DNA of 17,643 nt from Hamiltosporidium magnivora (lineage: Eukaryota > Microsporidia > Dubosqiidae): assembly GCA_004325065.1 (NCBI GenBank), contig PITI01000187.1, positions 1 to 17,643 of the forward strand, read 5' to 3'. The translations under genes and the position numbers were made by a program. The notes under the pieces are model-generated. The model worked only from the letters and a program-made list of their open reading frames with translations. It did not search any database and had not been told where the DNA came from. Positions 9,628-17,643 of this stretch are shown one piece after another (positions within the stretch are counted from its first letter, which is position 1; each line of letters begins with the position of its first letter).

Positions 9628-10366
9628 AAATTTATTTGGCATTGTTTGAAGAGATACGAAGTTGTGATTTAAAACGAATGCATGTAATATGCGATCAAAA
9701 CAAGCGAAAGAACCAATTATGACTAATTTTGCCGATTACAAACAACATATATACGATATGATTTAATATCTAAAATCCCAATGATCATTCTGGTTTTGCT
9801 TGTTTTATAAAGGACATTTAATACCGAGCTTTCCTAATTAAATTATTGAGTTATTTAAATCAAAGTTAGCAATGAATAATTTATATGGCAAAATAATCTG
9901 AAAAAATACAATCTACATCATTTTCAAGAAATATCTTTTGTTTTTTAATTTTTCGGTTTTTTATTTGCGTTTTATATTATTCTGGCATAGGCCTTCTGGA
10001 TTCAAAATCCCAAACTGTGACATCCTTGAAATTAGATTGAAGTTCTCAGCATACGTAATATTTTTGGCCATTAAAATTTTTAAACCACTTTTTTGATATT
10101 TTAAATTTTTCGCGACGAAAAAAACCCAAACTATGATATATATCATAATTTTTTTTAGATGAATACAAAAACTCTCATTTAGTTAAATTTTCCAATATCA
10201 AAATTTGCTCATAAAAACGCGTATAAAAAAATGTAAAACAAATTAAAACTGCCTCTATTCGAAAAAAATCACTTAAACTATAAAATATATGTATATTGCT
10301 CTGAATATCAAGATTGTTTCGATTTAATAAATAAATATTCAAATTCGAAAAAAAATTACAATGGTC
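9628..10366. other. AT-rich intergenic DNA, no gene seen
   Basis: No convincing gene is present. A minus-strand open frame at 9961-10146 (61 codons) lies in AT-rich sequence, shows no recognisable motif and is not counted. Confidence 0.5.
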
Positions 10367-10382
10367 TGTAATTCGAATTACA
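10367..10382. repeat. Perfect 16-bp palindrome, left copy
   Basis: TGTAATTCGAATTACA is its own reverse complement. The core AATTCGAATT recurs at about 10631-10640, beyond the GC-richer island, so the two could be the ends of a small element or protein-binding sites. The longer exact match between the two copies is GTAATTCGAATT. Confidence 0.7.
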
Positions 10383-10403
10383 TCTGCTGTTTCTCATCGT
10401 TAA

Positions 10404-10583
10404 ATGATGCTGTTTGTTGAACTTGATCAAGAAATAATTTACAACGAACCTGTTTGCAACAAACTTTCTGACCAACTCCTTCTATACTCGAAATTGCCAA
10501 CATTTTTTTTGGGATTAAAAAGCAAATGGATGCTTCTACAATCCCAAGGTGGCTCAAACAAGATACTGAACTGTCGCGTATAA
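10404..10583 (+). CDS. Small ORF of 59 residues, unrecognised, in a GC-richer island
   Basis: This ATG-to-TAA frame begins with two adjacent ATG codons and has a balanced amino acid composition, including NEPVCNKLSDQLLLYSKLP and KSKWMLLQSQGGSNK. The opposite strand is also open here (10378-10593, 71 codons, with two Cys pairs), so one of the two is a shadow. The island has higher GC than its surroundings and lies between two AATTCGAATT palindromes. I do not recognise the product. It could be a fragment of a mobile-element protein or the interior of a small non-autonomous element. Confidence 0.22.
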   Translation: MMLFVELDQEIIYNEPVCNKLSDQLLLYSKLPTFFLGLKSKWMLLQSQGGSNKILNCRV

Positions 10584-10628
10584 AACTCACCACTTAAAAA
10601 TTATATTGGCTCGTTTCAATAAAAAGCC

Positions 10629-10642
10629 GTAATTCGAATTGT
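10629..10642. repeat. Palindrome core, right copy
   Basis: GTAATTCGAATT followed by GT repeats 12 bases of the left palindrome about 262 bp away. It has lost symmetry on its right arm. See the island between the two copies. Confidence 0.5.
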
Positions 10643-12349
10643 ATACCACAATAAAGGTGTTTACATACAAAAATGAGAATTGAAAGCCAAATATTTAGAT
10701 CTTGAAATACCTTGGGAATAATATATTAAAAATAAAATTATTCTTAATTTGGTGTTGCAATATCTGTTCTTTGGACCGGAAAAAGAAAACTAACGCGAAA
10801 GAAACATTACTACACTCAGGAGATAAATGTATCTTAAACATTAGAAGAAATACTTAGAACATGTTTGAATCTAAAGTTAGCAGATTATAAAAAAAAATAT
10901 ATGAAAAAGGTCTTTTTATGACTATAATATTTCACAATGAGAAGATTTCATCCTATAAATACTTCTCAGAAGAAATTTGAATCTAGGTTTTTGAAAGCAA
11001 TTGATATAATTTGCATAGAAATTTTCTAGAATGAACATATTGAAAAATAAATTAAACCCGAGAACAAAAACAGATTTAAATTGATTATGACTTAAATATT
11101 TTTTTTATTTGAATGATGCGTAGATGAAAGATTTTTCCATTAAAAACTATCTTCTCGATAATGTTTATGTGTAATCGATGTAAATAAATATTTAAATGTG
11201 ATTCAAAATGCAAACCGATTGAATATTATCTACTGTTTTACGGAAGTTATATACGAAGAGAAAGATCTAAAAACAGTGAAAACTTTGTTTGCAAAGTTAA
11301 TTTGTAGTTTTGTTTACTTTAATTGAAACAATTTTCAATTGTAAGTCGTTGCCACATAAAAGCATGGTATTATGCCTTGTGCATTTATATTGTAATATTT
11401 ATACTTTTCTATACGGAAAAAATACTTTCTAATTTATAAAAGCAGAGTTGCAGATTATATCTGTTACTATGATATTGAAACAGGCAGATAACCACTATGT
11501 TAGTTGTCGATATAAATTTAAGTTAAAAATATATTCCATTCTGAAGTTGAAATGTAAATAAGAAGGCTGCTAGTCTTGAGGAGAGGAAGAGTAAACGTGA
11601 TTTTAAATTTTTAATCACATATTCCATCAGACATTAATCAACACCGGAATGAGGTGCTCAGTAAATGAGGTATAGAAACCTTTTTGAGGAAAAACTCTGT
11701 AATCTAGGTATTTTAAATTATAAATTTATTCTGATTACACTACTCTTTGATTGTTTAGGACTGAATATATGCCATAAAAAGAATATTATAAGGTTACGGT
11801 TCAAAAATATGTGATATTTATTGACCTCATCATCTATTTTATTTTTTTTTCTAAAACCTAGATATTTACAGAAACTTTCTATTATATTATACTATTAATT
11901 CTTTCTTCAAGATTATATGCAATACGAAGATCATATCCAAGCAGATATTTAAATCTAATAAATACTGCTAGCTCAAAAGAATTAATATTAGTGTTTTTTT
12001 ACCGGGAAACGATTGTTTTCGACGGAAAATAAAAAATTTCAATAAAATTACAGCATTATTAAGTTTAAAAAAGGAATTGTAAAATTTTTAAGATGATTAA
12101 AAAATCATGCAATCCAATATATTTTTTTAAATAAAGTTGTGATTGATACAATCAAACTATTATTTTTTACGGCTCTACGTATATATGACATCGCTTTAAT
12201 ATTTTAATAAAAATTTCAAAAAATAAAATATTAACTACTACAATACTGTTTAAAAATTTAAAAGTCTTTATTTATATTTGGTGAATTATAATCTATTTCA
12301 TTATTCCTTTTTACTTTAATATCTAGAATCAAAGAAAATACGAAATTGA
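10643..12349. other. Long AT-rich intergenic stretch with at most traces of dead coding DNA
   Basis: No intact gene is present. A GC-richer patch at 11565-11690 reads KKAASLEERKSKRDFKF in one frame. A short ATG-led frame at 11665-11814 (49 residues) follows and reopens after its TGA to about 11892. These may be scraps of a mobile element, but I cannot assign them to a family. The remainder is closed in all frames. Confidence 0.4.
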
Positions 12350-12739
12350 TCATCAACTTTTAAGAAATTATGGAGGATCTTATGGCTTACGGTAAAAGGG
12401 AATATTTTGACATATTTACAAAATTTTTGTCTAAGAAATAATATTCTGACAGATAGATCTGTAAAACAGGTGTGAGACGAAAAATCCTTTTAAGTCAAAT
12501 TGATGTTTATTCTTGATATTTCTGTTTCCTCTCATAACTTTTTTAAACCAATTAAAATCTATATGGAAATTAAGGGAGTTGTATGCCCAAGAGATTGTAT
12601 GACAGCAGAAATATATAAAGACCTATAAAATTATGTGATGATTTTTTGTAGGGAAAAAGCTACCAATGAAATTCGAATTTTATTTTTTATAAAAATGACA
12701 TGTGAAAATTATAAATCAATCAGCTGTAATTATGTTTGA
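12350..12739 (+). pseudogene. Probable reverse transcriptase relic (non-LTR type)
   Basis: A single frame stays open over about 129 codons with only three internal stops; about a dozen would be expected by chance. It contains segments that line up in order with the fingers-palm part of reverse transcriptases. LTDRSVKQ followed by a damaged DEKSF and then VKLMFILDISVSSH resembles the R-G-V-x-Q-G-D-x-x-S-P-x-L-F-x-L block. Further on, FCREKATNEI resembles the x-N-x-E-K-S-A-T block typical of microsporidian LINE-like enzymes. The catalytic YxDD box is not visible, so the element is dead. It ends about 70 bp before the secreted-protein gene. I recognise this by eye only, and the alignment is weak outside the two blocks. 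Confidence 0.42.
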
Positions 12740-12785
12740 TTTCATTGGTTTCTTGTGTAAAAACAAAAAGTTAATTATTTAAATT

Positions 12786-12805
12786 AAATTTTTAAATTCC
12801 AATCC
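12786..12805 (+). promoter_or_regulatory. AAATTT and CC signals before the secreted-protein start
   Basis: AAATTT (12786-12791) lies 14 bases before the ATG, and CC directly precedes the ATG (AATCCATG). Both match the kind of short start-proximal signals reported for microsporidian genes. AT-richness makes the AAATTT match weak by itself. Confidence 0.3.
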
Positions 12806-13507
12806 ATGAAAATGCGAAAAAGTTCTTCATTAGTTTTTGCGATGGCAATTATTTTTTCATACATAAAAGCCAGTAGTGCATCTGAAAGTTTTGAAGCCGA
12901 GTATAAAAAAGATTTCGAAGCTTTTAAATATAAAAATCAACTAAGGGCACTCAAAGAATCACAACTAGCTTGTTTTACGTGGGGAGGTTACGTAAATTAT
13001 TTTTCATTTTTTATTATTGATCCTAAACAAGATAAAAGTGTTATAGATAATTTTTTAAAGGTAGGAAAGACAACAATTAAGGATTATGTTTCACAATCGG
13101 ACCATCCAAAAAAACTTATCTATATTACTCATTTAAAGTTTGAAAAATTTTCATCCTTTAAAAACCATCTTGCTTCGCTATTAGAACAAAACCAAACATC
13201 TAAAATACGTAACAATTTAAAAATTTTAGAACAAATAGCAGATTGCATCGCAATAAATTTAAAGCAAGAATTCATACATAACTCTATTTATCATATTTTT
13301 ATTAACATAAAAAAGGAAAAAAGAGTTATATTATATGGATATCATATTTTTTTTCATCATTGTACTAGGAATATGGTTAAAATAAAAGATTTTCTATTTG
13401 ATATTGACAAAAACGACAAATTTAAGGCTTATAACTATATTGCTTTTATGATTATAAAAATTTGTGAAGGAGGAAGATTTGAACAAGAGTCCGAAATAGA
13501 GGACTAA
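12806..13507 (+). CDS. Predicted secreted protein of 233 residues, unknown function
   Basis: The ORF is intact from ATG to TAA and I recognise no family. The N-terminus is a typical signal peptide: basic KMRK, a hydrophobic core of about residues 6-20, then small residues (KASSAS, 21-26) suiting cleavage near 25. The mature part is Lys-rich and probably mostly helical, without another membrane segment. It has four cysteines (C56, C147, C186, C220), an even number that would allow two disulphides. A His-rich spot (FFHHC, 182-186) and an acidic C-terminus (EQESEIED) are the only other marks. A second ATG at codon 3 is an alternative start that keeps the signal peptide. In a parasite such a protein would be a candidate effector or surface component; this is inferred only from the signal peptide. 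It stands alone, just after a reverse transcriptase relic. Confidence 0.75.
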   Translation: MKMRKSSSLVFAMAIIFSYIKASSASESFEAEYKKDFEAFKYKNQLRALKESQLACFTWGGYVNYFSFFIIDPKQDKSVIDNFLKVGKTTIKDYVSQSDHPKKLIYITHLKFEKFSSFKNHLASLLEQNQTSKIRNNLKILEQIADCIAINLKQEFIHNSIYHIFINIKKEKRVILYGYHIFFHHCTRNMVKIKDFLFDIDKNDKFKAYNYIAFMIIKICEGGRFEQESEIED

Positions 13508-15312
13508 AAGCAGAATAAGAAATTAAAGAGATTTGCTTATATTTTTTTCTTTACATTTATTTATAGTCTTTTTTCAAAATATTATTTTTGCCAAGGAAAT
13601 GTATAAAATGATATTTGATATTCTTTATGCCTTTAAACTTTATACATTTGTTTGCAATTAATTTAACTATCAGATAAATTCAACTGCAAAATCTTGCAAT
13701 AAAAATCCAAAATATAACTTACCATATATAATGAATGAAATCTTAATATACAATCATAAAAAGCAATATTTTTCGGTTTTTTACAATCTTTTACAATAAA
13801 TTTATTTATGAAACAGCAAACAATTAAATTAATTTAAAAAATTGCCAAACTTTTTAATTAAACGAATATCTAATTTAATACATTATAAAGTTTTTTTTAT
13901 TTAAGATATTTCATTATGTAAAGATAAAAGTTCGTACAATTGCATTTACAAATTATTCAGACTTAGTAAGACACAGAAATTTAGGTTAAATGTGACTTTT
14001 AAATGAAATATTTTTAGCCTGCAACAAAAATGTATGATGTCCTAGAAACCAGAAAGAGCGTATGAACTGCTTTGCAATTCGCTTTTCTTAATATAATTTT
14101 TAATATTCCTAAAAAAGCTGGTTAAAGGAATTTGAAATGGAGATAAATCTTGAATTTATAAAGAGATCTAGCTAAAATTTATATTTGTTCACATATCTCA
14201 CATTTACCATGTTTTTATGTTAGAAATAGTTTATATGTGATTATAACAAAGAATTTCGTGATACATATTAAATATTATCAAAGCGGTAAAAAAAAATATA
14301 CCTAGAGTATCACTATAAAGTTGGCTCTCTGAACCTAATGAGTCTTAATTTACAAAATCATGCAATTTAAGTTACTATGAACTTATCTATTTTCTCAGGG
14401 CATAATATAATAGATATTTAACACTTAATATAAGGTTTTCTGGTTTAAAGAAGTTAGATTTAACTTGCTTATAAAACCAAGCAGATATTTATAAACATAT
14501 ATCTTAAATCTATTAATATTTCCCTCCAAAAATTATTTAGAATATTATTCTATTAAAAAAATAGTAAAACTAGTTTTTTAGTAAGTCTATATTTAAGTTC
14601 TTACTATAATCTCAATAAAGCTTTTAAAACTTTAGATAAATACACAATCAAATGGTAAGTTTTTTTAAAATTCTTCCAAAAAAATTTTAAAATCTTAAAC
14701 AGAATGATCTATATTTATATTATTTATATGACTTGTTTATCTTAAGAATCTTGTAAATTTATTTTTTTTAGTCAAGAATTCCAGTAATAAAGATATTAGT
14801 TTATCCCTGAATCTAACAGCGTTGATCTCCTTGAAAACCAATCAAAACTATAAAATGTATATGAAAATAGATATGCGGCGCTAAGGAGAGTTGCCTTGAA
14901 AAGAAAAAGGCTGGAAAGATTTAGTTGCGAAAATTAGATATTAAAAGACTAAACTTCAATAGATAATATCATAAAATAAAACATTGAAAATTTAATTTAT
15001 TTAGATCTTAACCCTGGATTTTTAAATAACTGCGTAAACAGAAAAAATTAATGTAAATTTGTGGCAAACATTGAATAAGACATATTAGAAAAGTATATTC
15101 TACACTTTAGAAATGAGCTGGAATCTAATCATTAAAAAGAAAAAGGCTTTGAAAGCCTATAACTTAACAATGCCTAATTCACTTGGGGATAGTGTTCCGT
15201 CTATAGAGAAAGAAATAAACAAGAAAATATTCCACACTTATTAAATCCTATCTACTTTACATGTTATATTTTAGGGTTAATTAGAGCATTATTTGATCTA
15301 AGAATTTTTTAG
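13508..15312. other. Long AT-rich intergenic stretch, no gene seen
   Basis: No ORF of note occurs on either strand. Less AT-rich patches at about 14030-14160, 14820-14930 and 15110-15215 contain short, unrecognised frames (the last about 50 codons from an upstream stop to the TAA near 15234). These may be eroded element fragments, but nothing can be named. Confidence 0.5.
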
Positions 15313-15352
15313 CAGGGGATGAGCCGAGTATCAATTAATATACTCTTCCCTG
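15313..15352. repeat. Two-part inverted repeat (hairpin)
   Basis: An outer arm CAGGG (15313-15317) pairs with CCCTG (15348-15352), and an inner arm GAGTAT (15326-15331) pairs with ATACTC (15340-15345) around an 8-nt loop. The internal loops are unequal (8 nt and 2 nt). It ends about 10 bases before the open fragment at 15362. It may be a transcription or element-end signal, or chance. Confidence 0.45.
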
Positions 15353-15361
15353 GTTAAAATC

Positions 15362-15703
15362 TTGATTTCTTTCATAACATACATCAGGCATAACCCTAAG
15401 TATAAAAATAAATTTTATTTTACATTAAATTGGTTCATCTACAAAGAAAGGGCAGCCACCAAACAGTGCTTCTACAGCGATAAGAAATCTAAAATGTATA
15501 AAAAACTTAAATTTGATAGAGATGGCAGATTACAACCAACAAGCACTCATTTATGGCGAACAAACCATTTCTTCAATCTAAGTCAGAAGTTTTTTAATGT
15601 AATAATTACTTCTAATATTTATCATTATATTGATATATTCTATTATTTGATGAGTATATTTGGAGCGTTACAAGTCGAATTTCAAAGGATTCAAAATTTA
15701 TGA
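15362..15703 (+). pseudogene. Open fragment, possibly the N-terminus of an ISXO2-like transposase
   Basis: This frame of 113 codons has TTG at its first position, and its only internal ATG is after residue 40, so it is not an intact gene. The order of features in the middle part, ERAATKQCFYSDKKSKMYKK then DRDG, a degenerate WRTN segment, FFNLSQKFF and a hydrophobic run ending YYLMSIF, recalls the zinc-ribbon plus SIRxxSFFxxS plus helix layout that precedes ISXO2-like transposase domains common in microsporidia. Most zinc-binding cysteines are missing (only one remains), and the catalytic part is absent. The frame ends at 15703, immediately before the left end of the Tc1/IS630 element, which suggests that the insertion cut it. 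The family call is tentative. Confidence 0.3.
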
Positions 15704-15736
15704 TTCAATATTTCCTTTTAGGTAAAAAATATTTAT

Positions 15737-15878
15737 CTGCTAAAAAATATGATATTTTTAGCACAATATAGGATTTTTCGATTAATATCATAATCCTTGA
15801 AATTGAATCATAATTCTTCGATTAATATCATATTTTTTGCAATCCCTATCAGAATATTTGCAATCAATATAATAAATA
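15737..15878 (+). repeat. Left terminal array, seven 20-21 bp units
   Basis: Seven units start at 15737, 15757, 15777, 15797, 15817, 15837 and 15858. The clearest are TTCGATTAATATCATAATCC, TTCGATTAATATCATATTTT and TTGCAATCAATATAATAAATA; an approximate consensus is TTGCAATCAATATCATAATT. The innermost unit and the 20 bases after it (TTTTTAAAAAGTAAAAATTT) match the reverse complement of the right end at 19 of 21 and 17 of 20 positions. The two outermost units are more diverged. Confidence 0.8.
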
Positions 15879-15932
15879 TTTTTAAAAAGTAAAAATTTAA
15901 AAAATAAAAGTATAAATTGTACAGTGAATTTA

Positions 15933-17074
15933 TTATTCAAGAATTACTTGTCCTACTTCAGCTTTCTGCAAGTTCCCTAACATTTTTCGATAAAAGGAAC
16001 TACAATTTTCTCTTGATCTCATCAAAATTTTCACAAGTTAATATTCTCAACTGAGGCTCGGTACTGGAAACCCCTTAAAAACCTTATTTTAATAGCCTGA
16101 GAATACACTCTCAATTGGATTAAAAAAAGAAGCGTAGATAAAAAGGTATATTATTCGATACGAGGCAATTTCTTCATAATCATTCAATCCACGATGGGAT
16201 GAATTCTCGCATCGTCTATATAAAGATAAGACTCACATTCCATACCGTTATCAACTTTCATAAATCTTCTTAATGGATAATTTGAATTCCTCTCTATTTT
16301 CGACTCTCTCATGAATCTTATTATATTCATACCATATTTGTTATTGATGCGACCACCAAAATATTTCTACTTCGGTCTGCAGTCACAAATATGTATTCCG
16401 AAGCGCCACTTATATTACAGTCTCTATTGGGGTGTTTTAGTACCGCAAACCTAACTTCATCTAAAAAGACAAAGTTTTTGTCCTCGTTGTCAACCTCAAC
16501 TCACAAAAACTTAGTATGTAATTGGTCCTGATATCAGTCGTAAAAGGTTAATTTCTACGCTCAGGCTCCAATGTTACACGCTTTAGGATGCGTTGGAACC
16601 CCCTTAGTGCGCGGTCAATTGTACTTGTATACATATTAACATTAAATGTAGTTTTGATTCATTCTGCAAACTAACGCAGGATTTTTGTACATTCCAAATC
16701 AACATAGGTTAGTAAGCTCTCTTTGATCCAAAGTTAACTTTGAGAGCTCATTCCCACCTCTTTTTTCTTGGCAAATGCCAGGCAGGTTTTTAAATATCGT
16801 AGAACAACACTATTAACCCTCTGTAATTTATTCGAGAAATTCGAGGCAATTGCAAAAATATAATGACCCTCTAATGTCTTTGCAATTATGGATTCTCGAT
16901 CATCATTTGAAACTATTTGTTTCCTCAGAGTTGGAATGTTGGTTAGTGGGGAATTTTATCTCGTGATTACGGTGTTTCCGCAAGATACTTCAAACCATTA
17001 TTATTTCCTCCCTCTATACATTCTGGTGGTTCACCGATATGCAAACGATATTCGTTCTCGTTGGTATTTTGACC
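15933..17074 (-). pseudogene. Tc1/IS630-type DDE transposase pseudogene
   Basis: Read on the minus strand, the pieces line up in order with a full Tc1/IS630 transposase of roughly 370 residues, split by about four frameshifts and several stops. First comes a Glu/Asn-rich N-terminus, then the helix-turn-helix part (NIPTLRKQIVSNDDRESIIA, about 16870-16930). Next are TYVDLECTKILR and TSTIDRALRGFQRILKRVTL (about 16570-16700). The catalytic core has FVFLDEVRFAV with the first Asp at 16459-16461, YIDDARIHP with the second Asp at 16214-16216, and FFNPIESVFS with the Glu at 16110-16112. The 101 nt between the second Asp and the Glu is 34 codons less one base, so the ancestor was DD34E. The C-terminus ends FYRKMLGNLQKAEVGQVILE before TAA at 15933-15935. 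The region is GC-richer than its surroundings. The plus-strand open frame at 16888-17079 is its antisense shadow. Confidence 0.85.
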
Positions 17075-17100
17075 TGTAAAAAAAAGTTTGACATGGGAGC

Positions 17101-17202
17101 AAATTTTTATTTGCTAAAAATATTTACTATATCGATTGCAAGGAGCATTATATTGATCGAATAATTATGGAATTGATTGCAAAGATATCATATTGCTAGA
17201 AA
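17101..17202 (-). repeat. Right terminal array, four 20-21 bp units in inverted orientation
   Basis: On the minus strand, outermost first, the units are TTTCTAGCAATATGATATCT (17183-17202), TTGCAATCAATTCCATAATTA written here as its first 20 bases TTGCAATCAATTCCATAATT (17162-17182), TTCGATCAATATAATGCTCC (17142-17161) and a TTGCAATCGATATAGTAAAT unit (17121-17141). TTTTTAGCAAATAAAAATTT (17101-17120) follows and matches the inner flank of the left array. The right end has fewer units than the left, as expected if copy number changes independently at each end. Confidence 0.8.
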
Positions 17203-17205
17203 AAC

Positions 17206-17643
17206 CCTCTAAGAATACAGAGCGAATATAATATGAGGTAAATTATTATCTAGAATATAGATAGCACATGTAAAATAACATAGAATACGGTGAGAACGCT
17301 AGATTAAGTTTTTCTTGTATTAAAATAAACTTTTATTTTCATATATAGAGGCTTGATTTTTATTGAATGTGTAGTTTCCTACTATCTGACTCTAAATTAT
17401 ATAGCCCGTTTCGATGAGATTTATATACTCTTTATCTTTATTATTAGAGAGTTTAGGCTTTTCCTTCATTTTAAACTACTAAATAAAAATCACGAAAAAA
17501 ATTCGTATTAATAATAAAAATCACACATAAGAACCGCATTAATCTCTAGTATTCATATGGATAGTATCGAAGTATCAATACAAATAATTTTAATATTCAT
17601 ATTAAGACAACACGTTAAATTTTCTTTTTAGACGACAAAATAT
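17206..17643. other. AT-rich intergenic DNA to the end of the window
   Basis: No open frame of note occurs. I looked for a continuation of the fragment cut at 15703 on this side of the transposon and did not find one. Nothing else stands out. Confidence 0.5.

Larger units (their letters stand above)
15717..17205 (-). mobile_element. Decayed Tc1/IS630-superfamily DNA transposon with repeat-built ends
   Basis: The element of about 1.5 kb has a minus-strand transposase pseudogene (15933-17074) between two inverted arrays of a 20-21 bp repeat (left 15737-15878, right 17101-17202). Size, DD34E transposase and terminal inversion agree with a Tc1/mariner-IS630 element. The limits are set by the outermost repeat units that I can align, so true ends and a TA target duplication are not established. 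It is not mobile by itself because the transposase is frameshifted and has stops. Confidence 0.75.

Noticed and set aside
9961..10146. Minus-strand frame of 61 codons
   Set aside because: It is short, has no recognisable feature and no flanking signal, and its composition matches intergenic DNA.
14840..14880. Resemblance of this patch to part of the reverse transcriptase relic at 12548-12575
   Set aside because: The shared words are short and AT-rich with different spacing. The similarity does not extend, so it is probably chance.
16888..17079. Plus-strand 63-codon ORF beginning with ATG
   Set aside because: It is antisense to the N-terminal part of the transposase pseudogene, which explains its better-than-usual composition.

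Overview
The window looks like nuclear DNA of a very AT-rich, gene-poor, compact-gene eukaryote, most probably a microsporidian. The reasons are inferential. Protein-coding content is sparse (two convincing intact ORFs in 17.6 kb), the one clearly recognisable gene is intronless and eukaryotic in type (DNA topoisomerase III with two GRF zinc fingers), there are no bacterial operons or ribosome binding sites, and short AAATTT-like signals sit just before both start codons. The decayed transposase at the right end also resembles the Tc1/IS630-type DDE transposases I know from microsporidia. I could not run a search, so the lineage remains an inference.

Layout. 1-2142 is AT-rich non-coding DNA holding a decayed tRNA-like sequence (691-761) and one doubtful small ORF. 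2143-2480 is a four-unit tandem array of about 84 bp whose units alternate in type (A-B-A-B) and keep two hairpins, partly through compensating changes. 2481-4425 shows nothing convincing. 4426-4650 is a 66/71-bp tandem array in the 3' flank of the topoisomerase gene and touches its stop codon. 4648-7188 (minus strand) is the topoisomerase III gene, the anchor gene of the window. 8048-9630 is a run of broken plus-strand open frames with higher GC than the surroundings, probably the relic of one or more genes or elements. 10367-10640 is a short GC-richer island bounded by two copies of an AATTCGAATT palindrome. 12350-12739 is a probable reverse-transcriptase relic. 12806-13507 is an intact 233-residue predicted secreted protein of unknown function. 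13508-15361 is non-coding. 15362-15703 is an open fragment that may be a transposase N-terminus. 15717-17205 is a decayed Tc1/IS630-superfamily DNA transposon with a minus-strand DD34E transposase pseudogene, framed by inverted arrays of a 20-21 bp repeat.

The genes do not form a pathway. Topoisomerase III would act in the nucleus on recombination intermediates, and the secreted protein would act outside the cell or in the host. The rest is mainly a graveyard of mobile elements, which suits an expanded microsporidian genome with long intergenic regions. The most unusual items are the alternating hairpin satellite at 2143-2480 and the inverted 20-bp arrays that form the transposon ends.
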